Shown in pieces: positions 45,147 through 54,955 of a stretch of 64,000 bases of DNA. The DNA lies in assembly GCF_027213715.1 (NCBI RefSeq), contig NZ_JAPWGM010000003.1, positions 124,001 to 188,000 of the forward strand, written 5' to 3'. The DNA is from Pedobacter punctiformis. GTDB lineage: Bacteria; Bacteroidota; Bacteroidia; Sphingobacteriales; Sphingobacteriaceae. Below the pieces are notes generated by a model. The model saw only the letters and a list, made by a program, of their open reading frames with translations. It was not told where the DNA came from and made no database searches. The translations under genes and the position numbers were made by a program. The stretch's first letter is position 1, and each line of letters begins with the position of its first letter.

Positions 45147-46457
45147 TTAATTATTCGCCGTTACAATATCAATTAAGTAGGGTTTTAACGAGACTCCACT
45201 TTCATCTCTAAATTTATCGTCCACAATCAATTGATAATGTTGGTTTGGTTTTAGCTCTATTTCAAATGTTACAGATTTTCCGTCTTCTGAAAATCCTACA
45301 AATTTTTTAATCAGTAAAACATTGGTTTCTCCTAGTGGCCCAAGCTTAAAATTTCTAAATCTTTTATCCATTTTAGCCGAAAACTGTATGGTAAGCTGAG
45401 TTATAGCCGGGTCTACAGTTTTATCCTGATTTTTAAACTGACTAATTCCTAAAACAGTTGGTCGGCTATTGTCAAACTGCTTTTTCAGCTTTTTTAAAGG
45501 CAATGCAAAATAGCCTGACTTATCCGCAAATTTGTACAGTTCAGCATTGTTGTTGTAATCCAACTCAATAATTTCTTTTATTGCCTGTTTTTTGTCTTTG
45601 GCATTTTGGTAATATTTTTCACAGATGTCATACCCAACATAATATCCTAAATCTCTGTTTTTAAACTCATTTTCGGCACTACTATACAACCAAAATCCCG
45701 TAAACAAGTTAAACATTTGTTTTGAAAACACTTCCCTAACCCTATCAAAATGTTGCTTACCATAAGCAATTGCCGGGGTTTCAGATTGTTTTCCTGTTGC
45801 TGTTACAGCAACAAATTCAGCAGCACCCTCCAGTACACTTTGCGCTAATAAAGTATTGCCAATAGTTGTTTTTTGTTGGGTATGAACGTATTCGTGAATG
45901 TTTAAAAACACAACCCCTTTGATGGGTTCAGTATCAAAAAAACGCCTTAGATGCGATATATTTTTAGGAAACTCGCTTGTATTAGTATTCTTATCGGTTA
46001 AGGCAAGTTCACTGCCAATCAGTACTTTCCCATCTAATGTTGTGCCATTGGTCATTAATGCTCCAACGGTAAAATAAATTTTCGCTGGTTTTAAACCTAG
46101 GTAAATATTTTTGATTTTGTTTACTTCCAGTTCTATTTCACCGGCAAATCCTTTAGCTTTTAATGTGTTGGTTCTAATTGAATTCCAAAATAATGGATAA
46201 TGGTTTATAGCATCAACATATGATTTACTGGTATATTCCCTTGCCTCCATTATGGCTTTTAATCCGGGAGAGCCTTTTTCAATAAAAAGTTTATTTAAAT
46301 ATTGATATTGAAGTGTACTATCATTGGTACTCCTTATTTTGTCGTAGGCTGTCCAAAAATTATCAATATCGCTTGTCACAAAATTTTGTCCGGTATCCTG
46401 ACCAAATAAGCTTGAAAATGCGAAGAGCAGCAGAAATGTTGAAATAATTGTTCTCAA
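45147..46457 (-). CDS. gluzincin-type zinc metalloprotease with C-terminal Ig-like domain
   Basis: The 436-residue protein has a signal peptide (IISTFLLLFAFSSLFGQ). The zinc site is HEYVHTQQ (about residues 189-196) with the third ligand in VLEGAAEFVAV, about 22 residues later, a gluzincin layout similar to DUF2268-type peptidases. The C-terminal 100 residues (VDPAITQLTIQFSAKMDKRF onward) form a Big_5-like Ig domain. It should cleave extracytoplasmic proteins. The small frameshifted gene at 46469 lies 11 bp upstream in the same direction. Confidence 0.75.
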   Translation of the reverse strand: MRTIISTFLLLFAFSSLFGQDTGQNFVTSDIDNFWTAYDKIRSTNDSTLQYQYLNKLFIEKGSPGLKAIMEAREYTSKSYVDAINHYPLFWNSIRTNTLKAKGFAGEIELEVNKIKNIYLGLKPAKIYFTVGALMTNGTTLDGKVLIGSELALTDKNTNTSEFPKNISHLRRFFDTEPIKGVVFLNIHEYVHTQQKTTIGNTLLAQSVLEGAAEFVAVTATGKQSETPAIAYGKQHFDRVREVFSKQMFNLFTGFWLYSSAENEFKNRDLGYYVGYDICEKYYQNAKDKKQAIKEIIELDYNNNAELYKFADKSGYFALPLKKLKKQFDNSRPTVLGISQFKNQDKTVDPAITQLTIQFSAKMDKRFRNFKLGPLGETNVLLIKKFVGFSEDGKSVTFEIELKPNQHYQLIVDDKFRDESGVSLKPYLIDIVTANN

Positions 46458-46468
46458 AACTATTGTTT

Positions 46469-46722
46469 TTAATATCTGTTAATTTTAGATTTATCGCGAG
46501 ATGCCGTATTGAAGCAAATACCAACATAATCTAACATTAAATCGGTAGAGCTGGCAACGGTGGCTTTTTTATAGTCGCCGATAAAATTTTTAAAAAATTC
46601 TTTGTTTTCACTTTTTAAGGTGTTTGTAAGGGTTTTTTCTACCTTTTGAATATCAAAGGGGTTTTCTGACTGCCCAAAAGCGAATTGACAGCTTAACAGC
46701 ATTAGAAATAATATTTTTTCAT
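46469..46722 (-). pseudogene. small secreted protein gene with a one-base shift in an A-run
   Basis: The 77-codon frame starting at 46702 begins inside a signal peptide (MLLSCQFAFGQ). Eighteen bases upstream an ATG at 46722 starts MKKYYF and then stops. If the run of six A after that ATG had seven, it would read MKKILFLMLLSCQFAFGQ, a perfect signal sequence in frame with the rest. This is either a real frameshift, phase variation, or a sequencing error. The mature part (NPFDIQKVEKTLTNTLKSEN) is of unknown family. Confidence 0.6.
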
Positions 46723-46810
46723 TTTATAAAACATGGTTACCAGCGTAAAGTATTTTGCGCCAATATTTGATTTGAATATAGTTAAAAATGCTTTTTTATG
46801 ATCAATTCAC

Positions 46811-46842
46811 TTACAATTCGTGGGCTTTGATTTACAATTCGT
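46811..46842 (-). promoter_or_regulatory. direct repeat with LytTR-type spacing
   Basis: TTACAATTCGT occurs at 46811-46821 and 46832-46842, identical and 21 bp apart, so the 9-bp words ACAATTCGT are separated by 12 bp. It lies about 90 bp upstream of the frameshifted gene's ATG at 46722. The pitch suits LytTR proteins. No such regulator gene is adjacent. The rest of 46843-47115 shows no recognisable feature. Confidence 0.4.
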
Positions 46843-47115
46843 TAGTTTAGCCTTTATTTATATTGTGATTTCCTGTTAATACTAATCCCGGAAGCGAGAA
46901 TACTAATCGCAGTAAGTGTATTCAAAATAAAAAAGCAACTACTGATCAAGTTACGTTCTTAAAAGTACTGAACAGAAAACCCTGAAAGGTTATTAAAAAT
47001 TACCCGCTTCCTTAACAAGGGCCTATTGCCATTAAAAATGTATTCCCTATATTTAAATGTTAACAGTGATTGCATCGGTTGTAACTGCTAATACCAACAG
47101 ACAACAAAATAAATT

Positions 47116-47496
47116 ATGACAGAAGTACAAAAATCATTACCAAAATGGATACTCATCGTATCTGCACTTTTTGCATTAATGGAACTTATGGTAAGTATAT
47201 CGTTATGCGTTGCGCCGCAGTCGGTTTTGGAAACAGTCGACCTTAATGCAAAAGGCGTTGATTACTTAATTTATATGTGGGCTACACGCCAATTTGCCCT
47301 TGGTTTTATCTTTGCTTTTGCAACATTCAAAAAATCAATCCCTATGCTAACCATTGCCTATATTTTCTTTCTGGTTATGTTTATTGGCGACTTTTTTATT
47401 GGAATTTTACAAAAGGAAAGTTCTCTTATTATTGCAGCGGTGGTAATGTGTATTATTTCTTCGGCTATGATATATGTAATAAATAAGCGAAAATAA
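47116..47496 (+). CDS. small four-helix membrane protein
   Basis: The 126-residue protein has four membrane segments (about residues 10-35, 50-72, 75-97 and 100-122; for example LIVSALFALMELMVSISLCV). It resembles small DUF4345/DoxX-sized membrane proteins but cannot be assigned. Single gene. Confidence 0.65.
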   Translation: MTEVQKSLPKWILIVSALFALMELMVSISLCVAPQSVLETVDLNAKGVDYLIYMWATRQFALGFIFAFATFKKSIPMLTIAYIFFLVMFIGDFFIGILQKESSLIIAAVVMCIISSAMIYVINKRK

Positions 47497-47577
47497 ATAT
47501 TGTACATGAAGGGTACTTTGATCATTTAAATCAATTTTATTACTTATAGCTATAATAGAGGGCCCAGGAGAATAAAT

Positions 47578-47781
47578 TCATTTAAAAATTAAATCTCTTG
47601 GCATACTGTATTCAGAATCTGAAACGTTTTCCAGCCACACCACACTCCCTTTTTGCGTATTGGTACCAATGGCAACATGTGCCATGGTATCAGTAGGCGT
47701 TGCACGATGCTTATGACTAATATCTGGCGGCCATTTAACTGTATTGAAATGTTGATCATTTTTGATAAAATCAAAGAACAT
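47578..47781 (-). pseudogene. C-terminal fragment of a cupin protein
   Basis: The frame reads VKWPPDISHKHRATPTDTMA and then HVAIGTNTQKGSVVWLENVS. It matches the end of cupin-domain proteins of the carboxymuconolactone/mandelonitrile lyase-like type, with a metal-ligand His in SHKHRATP. The first cupin motif and the N-terminus are absent. Confidence 0.6.
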
Positions 47782-47986
47782 CTTTACATGGCTGCAGTTA
47801 ACTAAAAATTACAATATTCTTATCTCTTTCAAACCAAAAGTAGCTAAGGATCACTTGACAAACCCTAATCTCCAAGTTCTCAAATCGGGCATTTTGACCT
47901 GGAATAACAAGATGATTTTGTAGCATAAAAGGCATCATCTTACTAGTAGTATAGGTGATCACTTTCATTGAAACACCCACATTAAG

Positions 47987-48028
47987 CTCAAAATATATGG
48001 ATTTCACCTCAAAATATGTGGATTTCCC
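47987..48028 (+). repeat. tandem 21-bp direct repeat upstream of the DUF3472 gene
   Basis: CTCAAAATATATGGATTTC at 47987 is repeated as CTCAAAATATGTGGATTTC at 48008, a 21-bp period with two mismatches over the unit. It lies about 210 bp before the start at 48240. AraC-type and LytTR regulators often bind at this pitch; the nearby hybrid regulator (50220) ends in an AraC domain. Function inferred. Confidence 0.4.
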
Positions 48029-48239
48029 CCTATCTGAAATGTTCATTCTCTATAAGTTTGTGTAATAAATACGGGTTTCTCATTTTATATGTGTACTGGA
48101 TTTATAACAAACCTAACCAATTCAATATCAAGATTAGCGAGCTTTTAAGTGCTGTATATCTCCGTGATATATCTCTTTGGTGTGACGCTGCTTGTCAAAA
48201 AAATTAGATTAACAAATTATCAAACTAAAAACCTAACTA

Positions 48240-50132
48240 ATGAAGAAAAAAAATCACTACCTTAGCCTTATGGTCGCAATCGCGGCTTTTGGGATTTCAT
48301 TATCGTCCTGTAAAAAGGCCTCAATACCTGTTACCGGTGAGAAAGTCAATCTTTCAATTAAAAATAAAGTAGCGGTGAGTACAGTTCCGGCCGATGCTAT
48401 GACTTTTGTGATTCCAGCAAATAAAGCATATGCCGAACCATTTGAACCCAATGACAATGCTGTTGGAGTTTCTGTTCCTATGGGCTACCCGGAAGATTAT
48501 AGCGTGGTATCCAACTGGACCAATCAAACCCGTAGTGTTGTATATTATCTTTACCAGACAGCTGGTGAGTATAATTTTTCTATTGAGAATACCGTTACCA
48601 ATGGCGTTAATTTAAATTATGAAGTTAAAATATCTCCGTGTTATGCTGGTCTGGCGATTACTCCAAGTTCAAAAACGATTACTTTTAACGGAACCGGAAC
48701 TGTTAATCTAACCACGGCTTTCAAAGTAGTTGCATCAACAACAGGTTATTACCGTTACGAATTGAAGCCGGTTTCTACTCCTAATAACTCCATTACCATT
48801 CATAATCTGATATTTAAAGCCTTGCAGGCAAATTCAAAAGTAAACCAGACAGATTATCAAAGCTCGCCTTCGGTACATTTAGGCTTTAGTTCTACTGCCA
48901 GTACGGTAAAATCATATGATTGGCTTTATCAGGAGGTTAGAGTACCAACTGGTAAAGATCCGTTGTACACGTTCTATATGGCAATAGGATTTTTTAGGGG
49001 TTATCTTGGAATACAGACAAATTCGCCTACCGAGCGCAGGGTATTGTTTTCGGTATGGGATAGCGCTGATGCTCAGAACGATCCGAACCATACTGCTGCA
49101 GATAATGTAAGCCTGGTTGCTAAAGAAAGTAATGTAACCAGTAATGGATTTGGCGGAGAAGGTACGGGAGGACAGAGTTATATCAATGCAAACTGGCAGA
49201 CTAATACCACCGTTTCATTGATTATGAATGTAAGACAGGAAACAACCAATTCTGTTTTGCTTTCTGCCTGGTACAAGCTGGAGGGACAGAGTACCTGGAA
49301 TTATATCGCGACCTGGCGTGCGCCGAAAGACCAACGGTATTTTGATGGTTTCTATTCTTTTCTGGAGAACTTCGGGTATAGAAACGGGCAACTGCGCAGG
49401 GAAGCAGAATATTTTAATTCCTGGGCCAAAGAGAATGTTTCGGGCAACTGGGTACATCTTAACAAAACTTCTTTCAGTAATACCGATGGTGCTGTAGGCC
49501 AAAGGGTTGACTTTGAGCAAGGGGTCTCTCCTTCAAATTCTGGCCGATTTTATATGTCAAGCGGTGGTTATACGCCTACAATCAAAACCTCAAATACAGT
49601 TCCGCTGTTAACTACACCTCCAAGTGTTCCGTTAACGACTTTATCTGCAAGGGTTGATCAGGCGCTGGCAGACTATGCCGGAAGTAGTATTACAAATGGT
49701 GGAATATATAAAATAGTTTCTGCGGTTAATAACTCAAGTGTCATAGATGTGAACAGTTATACTCCGGTAAATGAAACTCCGGTAACCTTGTGGTCGAATA
49801 ACAATCCGACTTCAAACAATCAGAAATTTCTGGCAAGAAAAACTGGAAGCTACTATATTTTCAAATCAATGGCCGACACGACAAAGGTGTTAGATGTGTA
49901 TACGGGTTCAAGTGTGGATGGAACCAAGGTTCAGGTTTATACCTTTAATAATGGAAACGCACAGAAATGGGCTGTGGAAAGTGCAGGTGGAGGCTATGTG
50001 TATCTAAAATCTGCTGTGGGCGCAAATAAATCGTTAGATGTAAATGGCGGTTCAACAGCAAATGGCACTAAAATTCAGATCTTTACTTCAGGCACTTCGA
50101 ATGCCCAGAAATTCAAATTGGTAGCTCAATAG
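48240..50132 (+). CDS. DUF3472 lipoprotein with ricin-type lectin domain
   Basis: The 630-residue lipoprotein (signal SLMVAIAAFGISLSSC) has an N-terminal DUF5077-like beta-sandwich (residues about 50-185). A DUF3472 domain covers about 200-430 (VHLGFSSTASTVKSYDWLYQ, then DGFYSFLENFGYRNGQLRRE). A C-terminal ricin-B-type trefoil covers about 490-630, with repeats such as SSVIDVNSYTPVNETPVTLW and SLDVNGGSTANGTKIQIFTS. It probably binds or processes glycans at the cell surface. The hybrid two-component regulator at 50220 converges on it and may control it. Confidence 0.88.
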   Translation: MKKKNHYLSLMVAIAAFGISLSSCKKASIPVTGEKVNLSIKNKVAVSTVPADAMTFVIPANKAYAEPFEPNDNAVGVSVPMGYPEDYSVVSNWTNQTRSVVYYLYQTAGEYNFSIENTVTNGVNLNYEVKISPCYAGLAITPSSKTITFNGTGTVNLTTAFKVVASTTGYYRYELKPVSTPNNSITIHNLIFKALQANSKVNQTDYQSSPSVHLGFSSTASTVKSYDWLYQEVRVPTGKDPLYTFYMAIGFFRGYLGIQTNSPTERRVLFSVWDSADAQNDPNHTAADNVSLVAKESNVTSNGFGGEGTGGQSYINANWQTNTTVSLIMNVRQETTNSVLLSAWYKLEGQSTWNYIATWRAPKDQRYFDGFYSFLENFGYRNGQLRREAEYFNSWAKENVSGNWVHLNKTSFSNTDGAVGQRVDFEQGVSPSNSGRFYMSSGGYTPTIKTSNTVPLLTTPPSVPLTTLSARVDQALADYAGSSITNGGIYKIVSAVNNSSVIDVNSYTPVNETPVTLWSNNNPTSNNQKFLARKTGSYYIFKSMADTTKVLDVYTGSSVDGTKVQVYTFNNGNAQKWAVESAGGGYVYLKSAVGANKSLDVNGGSTANGTKIQIFTSGTSNAQKFKLVAQ

Positions 50133-50162
50133 CTACAGCAAGCTTTTAGTTCTACTTCGATC

Positions 50163-50195
50163 AAGACTGTATCCTATCCGGATACAGTCTTTTTT
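50163..50195. terminator. terminator between convergent genes
   Basis: AAGACTGTATCC (50163-50174) pairs with GGATACAGTCTT (50180-50191), followed by TTTT, 31 bp past the DUF3472 stop. It can also act for the opposing gene ending at 50220. Confidence 0.85.
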
Positions 50196-50219
50196 ATGTA
50201 CACGGATTGATATCAATCT

Positions 50220-53200
50220 TTACGCTTTACGAATCTTTCCGCTAAGCTTATAGGTTTTATTGAAAGCTTTTCTGTAGCTTCTGATATATTCAGATGGGTT
50301 CATGCCAAATAATTTACCAAACTGTTTGCGAAAATGAGTCATATCATTAAATCCGCATTGAAAAGCAACCTCACTTATGTTACAATCTGTATTAATAAAG
50401 AGTTTAGCTGCTTCTCTTAAACGGATAAAACGGATAAATTCATTTATAGAACGTCCTGAAATGGACTTAACCTTTTGGAAAAGACTTGAATAGCTCATAC
50501 CCATTTCTTCAGCAAAGGTATGGACATTGAATTTTGGATCGAGCAGGTGCTTTTCGACAATTGCAATGCATTTATTTAAAAACTCTTTATATTCAACAGA
50601 GACTGTTGATTCATCTTCCTTAAAAGTGATTTGATTATAGAAATATCGTTGAAGGTTGTTGCGGTTCTTTAACAAATTTGAGACTCTGGCAATTAATATA
50701 TGTTTATCAAAGGGCTTTGTAATATAATCATCGGCTCCTCCTTCTATTCCCTTGAGTTTAATTTCTGCCGAGGTACTCGAGGTTAAAAGAACAACAGGAA
50801 TGTGATTTAGGCTGGCATCTTCTTTTATTTTTAAGCAGAGTTCCACTCCGCTCATCACTCCCATAACCACATCCGTAATGATAATATCGGGAACATACCT
50901 CATAGTTAGTTCATAGCCTTGCTCGCCTGTATTTGCCTCATATACCTGATAAGAAGGCCAAAAAATACCTTTCATATAATTGCGGATCTCTTCGTCATTA
51001 TCTACGATCAGTATAGAAGGCCTGTCTGAAATTATTTCGGCTTCCAAATCTCTATCCGTATTACTTTGAAGTATTTCCTCTTCTAACCATAATTCATCTG
51101 TTCCCGGTTCATTCTGTAAAACAGGGGATTCATTAAAGCTTTCGAAAATTACCTTTGAATCAAAATGTGTATTCCCTTTCAATAAATCGATGGTAAATTC
51201 GGTACCCTCTCCTTTTTTACTCGAATACGATACTTTACCGCTATGGATATCGACAAACTTTTTAACCAGGTGTAAACCTATCCCAAACCCGGTTTTATTT
51301 ACACTGTCTCCATCTTTAACCTGATAAAATTCTTCAAAAAGACGCGAACCCACGTTTTCGGGTATCCCTGTACCGGTGTCACTAACAGCCAACCGGATAC
51401 CTGTATCTGATTCTGAAAGTTTTAAACGAATACTACCGCCTGCAGGCGTATATTTAAATGCATTAGAGATCAAATTAAACAGTGCTATTTCTATTTTCTC
51501 TTTATCGGCATACACTTCTATTTCTGCCTGATCATTAATGAACTCAAAAGTTATTTTCTTTAGTTTTGCCTGCTGAATAAAGCACGAGTAAACCTCGCTG
51601 ACAAAAGCAGTCATATTGAATTTGCTTACCTTCAAATGATAGGCATCAGACTTGCGGAAGTGAAGAAGTTGATCAACCAGGCTTAATAATCTTTTAGCAT
51701 TCCGGTAAACAACTGTCAGTTCTTTAGAATCAATCTGGCTGTTCGGGCTATTCAAAAATTCTTGTATCGGACTGATAATTAAAGTTAAAGGAGTTCGGAA
51801 CTCATGCGAAATGTTGGTAAAAAAAGCGAACTTCTTTTCGTTGAGTTCTTTTTCCTGTTCAGCTTTAGCATTTGCAAATTGAATCTGGTATTTCAAACGT
51901 TCCTGCCTTCTTTGATAAAGGCTATATACATAAAATACTGCTATACCCATTGCCATGTAAATACAATAAGCCCACCAGGAACGCCACCAGGGTGGCAAAA
52001 CGGTTACCTTAAGCACTCTTTCATTGGGGATCCAAACGCCTTCGGTATTGGTCGATTTTATTCTTAAAAAATAAGTCCCTTCTCTAAGCCTCGAATAGTT
52101 GGCAATCCGGGATTCGCCAGCTTTGTTCCAGCTGTTATCCCAGCCATCTAAAAAATACGAATAGCTTATCTTATCGGGTGCGGAATATTCCAGAGCGGTA
52201 AAATCTACAGACAGAATGGCTTTATCGTAAGGAAGAGTAAGCTCAGTAAGTTCATAAACGCTTTTTTTACCTTCCGGTTCCTCGTATTCTTCGTAAGGAA
52301 TATTGTTAATCCGCAGGCCGGTGATTAAAATTTTAGGTTGGTTATTTACAGGATTTATATGTTCCGGAAAGAAAATATTAAAGCCTTTTATGCCACCAAA
52401 CAGGAGTTCACCACTAGATAACTTTAGGGCTGCATTATAATTAAACTGATTATCCTGTAACCCGTCAGATTCATAGAAGTTTTTAATCTTTCCTGCTGCA
52501 TCCATTCTGGAAAGACCGGAAAAAGTACTAATCCAAAGATTGCCTGCTCTGTCTTCCAGGATATTTAATACAGAATTTCCGGCCAACCCCTTATCCTTTG
52601 TATAACTTTTATATTGCCCGGTTTTTCTGTCAAATTTCAATAAACCGCCACCCTGGGTACCTATCCAGAAATTATTCCGGCTATCTTCATATACCGCCCT
52701 TACAGGATACTCAATTTTATACTCTTTAACCTCCTTTGTTTTCCTGTCAATTTTAAATAAATACTCGAAATTGCCTGCCCATAATACGCCTTGCTTATCC
52801 TCTCCCAATGTCAATATATTTGCTTCCTTAAGGTTGCTTTTATCATCAAAAAGTTCAAAGCGGTTGGTCTTGCGGTTTAATAAAAACAATCCCCCCGGCC
52901 CACAAACGCCTGCCCACAATCTTTTGTCACCATCTTCATAAACGAGCCAGGCCGAAGCTGAAAAAAGCTTCGACACGGTGTTAAAACAAGTATAATGTTC
53001 GAATGAATTTGTACGTTTATTGAATTTATTAATTCCCCCACCGAAAGTAGCGATCCAGATGTCATTTTTATAGTCCCTCACTATACTGGCCACATTATTA
53101 CTGCTTAATGATGCCGCATTACCATTATCATAAGCATAATTTTTAAAGGTGTTTTTCTTTCTATCCCAATAGCTTATTCCTGCTCCGTCTGTTCCTATCC

Positions 53201-54281
53201 AGATATTTCCATTTTCCGCTTCGCAAAATGAAAAAGTAAAATCATTAACCAGGCTGTTTTTATTAAATGGATCGTGGCTGATGGTTGTAAACCTGTTTTT
53301 TTTCTCATCCAGGATATTTATTCCGCCTTTTTCCGTCGCAATCCACTTGCGTTGCTGCTTATCTTCGTAAATACTGCGTACCCAGGCACTGCTTAATGCT
53401 CCTTTACCCGGACCTGATTGAATTTGCCTGAATTTTAAGGTTTGAATATCAAGAACAACGATACCCTTTCCACCTGTGCTGATCCATAAATTGCCCCGTT
53501 TATCAAATAGTAAATCAGCTATCATTTTAACCTGCGGATAACCCGTTTTTGATTTATAAGCGCTTTCTTTAATATTATATTGATATAAACCTTCCTTATT
53601 TCCTACCCAGATATTGCCCTGATGATCTGCTTCCATACAAAGCCCCGCTTTAAGGATACTGTTAACCAAAATAATCGAATTTGTTCTGTAATCAAACCTG
53701 GCCAAGCCGTAGTTTTCAATAAAAAGCCAGACTTGATTCAGGCGATCAATCTTTATAGACTGAACAATATAATTAGTTGCTTTAAAAAGAACCCTGGTGG
53801 TTTGTTTTTTTGATTTATTGAAATAAATAAGCCCATCGGTACCGCCCACAAAAACATTTCCATGTGTGTCTGTTTCGATCGCATTTATTTGGCATATCAA
53901 TTTTTGCGAACCCTTTGTGGTACTATAATATACTGGTTTAAACTTTGAATTGATAGGGTTATAAACACTAACCCCTCTCCAGGTGCCTATCCAAATGTTA
54001 TGATCTGAATCTTCTTTAATCACAATCACCCGATCATTTATAAGAGACGTAGAATCGTTTAAATTTTTATTAAAAATCTTAAAATTATGACCATCAAACC
54101 GGTTTAATCCTTCATGCGTACCAAACCACATAAAACCAAAGCTATCCTGATAAACGCTGGTTACTGAATTATTGGATAAACCCTGCTTTACGCCTAAATA
54201 ATCTAAAGGATGATTGTTAAATGCTTTTGCTGAAAAAACTAAATTGAAAATCAGGTAAAAAAAAACTATATATTGCCTCAT
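50220..54281 (-). CDS. hybrid two-component system regulator (HTCS)
   Basis: This single 1353-residue protein holds a whole signalling chain. It starts with a signal sequence (MRQYIVFFYLIFNLVFSAKA). About 14 Reg_prop propeller repeats follow (for example NIWIGTWRGVSVYNP and NLWISTFSGLSRMDAAG), then a Y_Y_Y domain (residues about 690-775), a membrane helix (SWWAYCIYMAMGIAVFYVY), and a kinase with phospho-His in TNISHEFRTPLTLI. The ATPase domain, a receiver (Asp in IIITDVVMGVMSG) and an AraC domain ending GMNPSEYIRSYRKAF complete it. HTCS proteins sense periplasmic oligosaccharides in Bacteroidota and activate neighbouring polysaccharide genes; here the DUF3472/lectin gene is adjacent. Confidence 0.96.
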   Translation of the reverse strand: MRQYIVFFYLIFNLVFSAKAFNNHPLDYLGVKQGLSNNSVTSVYQDSFGFMWFGTHEGLNRFDGHNFKIFNKNLNDSTSLINDRVIVIKEDSDHNIWIGTWRGVSVYNPINSKFKPVYYSTTKGSQKLICQINAIETDTHGNVFVGGTDGLIYFNKSKKQTTRVLFKATNYIVQSIKIDRLNQVWLFIENYGLARFDYRTNSIILVNSILKAGLCMEADHQGNIWVGNKEGLYQYNIKESAYKSKTGYPQVKMIADLLFDKRGNLWISTGGKGIVVLDIQTLKFRQIQSGPGKGALSSAWVRSIYEDKQQRKWIATEKGGINILDEKKNRFTTISHDPFNKNSLVNDFTFSFCEAENGNIWIGTDGAGISYWDRKKNTFKNYAYDNGNAASLSSNNVASIVRDYKNDIWIATFGGGINKFNKRTNSFEHYTCFNTVSKLFSASAWLVYEDGDKRLWAGVCGPGGLFLLNRKTNRFELFDDKSNLKEANILTLGEDKQGVLWAGNFEYLFKIDRKTKEVKEYKIEYPVRAVYEDSRNNFWIGTQGGGLLKFDRKTGQYKSYTKDKGLAGNSVLNILEDRAGNLWISTFSGLSRMDAAGKIKNFYESDGLQDNQFNYNAALKLSSGELLFGGIKGFNIFFPEHINPVNNQPKILITGLRINNIPYEEYEEPEGKKSVYELTELTLPYDKAILSVDFTALEYSAPDKISYSYFLDGWDNSWNKAGESRIANYSRLREGTYFLRIKSTNTEGVWIPNERVLKVTVLPPWWRSWWAYCIYMAMGIAVFYVYSLYQRRQERLKYQIQFANAKAEQEKELNEKKFAFFTNISHEFRTPLTLIISPIQEFLNSPNSQIDSKELTVVYRNAKRLLSLVDQLLHFRKSDAYHLKVSKFNMTAFVSEVYSCFIQQAKLKKITFEFINDQAEIEVYADKEKIEIALFNLISNAFKYTPAGGSIRLKLSESDTGIRLAVSDTGTGIPENVGSRLFEEFYQVKDGDSVNKTGFGIGLHLVKKFVDIHSGKVSYSSKKGEGTEFTIDLLKGNTHFDSKVIFESFNESPVLQNEPGTDELWLEEEILQSNTDRDLEAEIISDRPSILIVDNDEEIRNYMKGIFWPSYQVYEANTGEQGYELTMRYVPDIIITDVVMGVMSGVELCLKIKEDASLNHIPVVLLTSSTSAEIKLKGIEGGADDYITKPFDKHILIARVSNLLKNRNNLQRYFYNQITFKEDESTVSVEYKEFLNKCIAIVEKHLLDPKFNVHTFAEEMGMSYSSLFQKVKSISGRSINEFIRFIRLREAAKLFINTDCNISEVAFQCGFNDMTHFRKQFGKLFGMNPSEYIRSYRKAFNKTYKLSGKIRKA

Positions 54282-54624
54282 AAATGCTTTAAACCCTAAC
54301 TAAGCCTACAGAATGGTATAAGCAATTTAATAATTATTCGGGTAAAACCTATATAAGCCGCTAAATTGTAATCCAACGATTATGAATTCGCCCAAAGCAG
54401 AGTAAAAAGAATCCTAAATTACACAGGCAATGAGGATAGGATTGTTAATGAAGATGAAAAGTCATTATTAAATCTGGTTGCACGAATAGCTGTATAAACC
54501 TTCTTAAAAATCTATTTGATGTCGATAAAAATGCGAACAATTGATTTTTGTGTTTAAGGATAAATAAAATGCAGCTATCGGATAATTAAATAGCTGCATT
54601 CTATAATTTAACATGCTGTACCGA

Positions 54625-54955
54625 TCAGCAGGGATATTTTGAACAGCTAAAGCGGTTTTTGAGGCTTATAGAGCCAATAATTGAGGATTTGGAGCGAAAA
54701 AATTCATTTAATCTTATTGCTTTTTTAGCTTGATTAATCTTAAATTCAACTTCATCTTTACCTCCATATATAGTTTTTACCGATTCATAATCATGTAACC
54801 ATGACACAATGATTGCTAATCCTTTAACGCTACTATCTTCTGTGGTGACAATTGAAATATAACCAGCACTGGCACAGATAGCCGTTAAATAGATATGATC
54901 TTTATCAACATTTGGTAGATCGCAGATATAGGTTATAGCATTTTTGTAATCATTA
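54625..54955 (-). pseudogene. fragment of an alpha/beta hydrolase
   Basis: An open minus-strand frame from about 54955 reads AITYICDLPNVDKDHIYLTA, then ICASAGYISIVTTEDSSVKG and IVSWLHDYESVKTIYGGKDE, before an unrelated tail. It is the middle of an alpha/beta hydrolase of the dienelactone hydrolase-like group (VDKDRIG...GICASGGY is typical). Both ends are missing; the 5' end touches the DoxX stop. The rest of 54282-54624 upstream of the HTCS gene shows nothing recognisable. Confidence 0.65.

Noticed and set aside
47798..48046. 82-codon minus-strand frame
   Set aside because: Its N-terminus is the 21-bp tandem repeat translated, and no family or start supports it; a gene fragment cannot be excluded.
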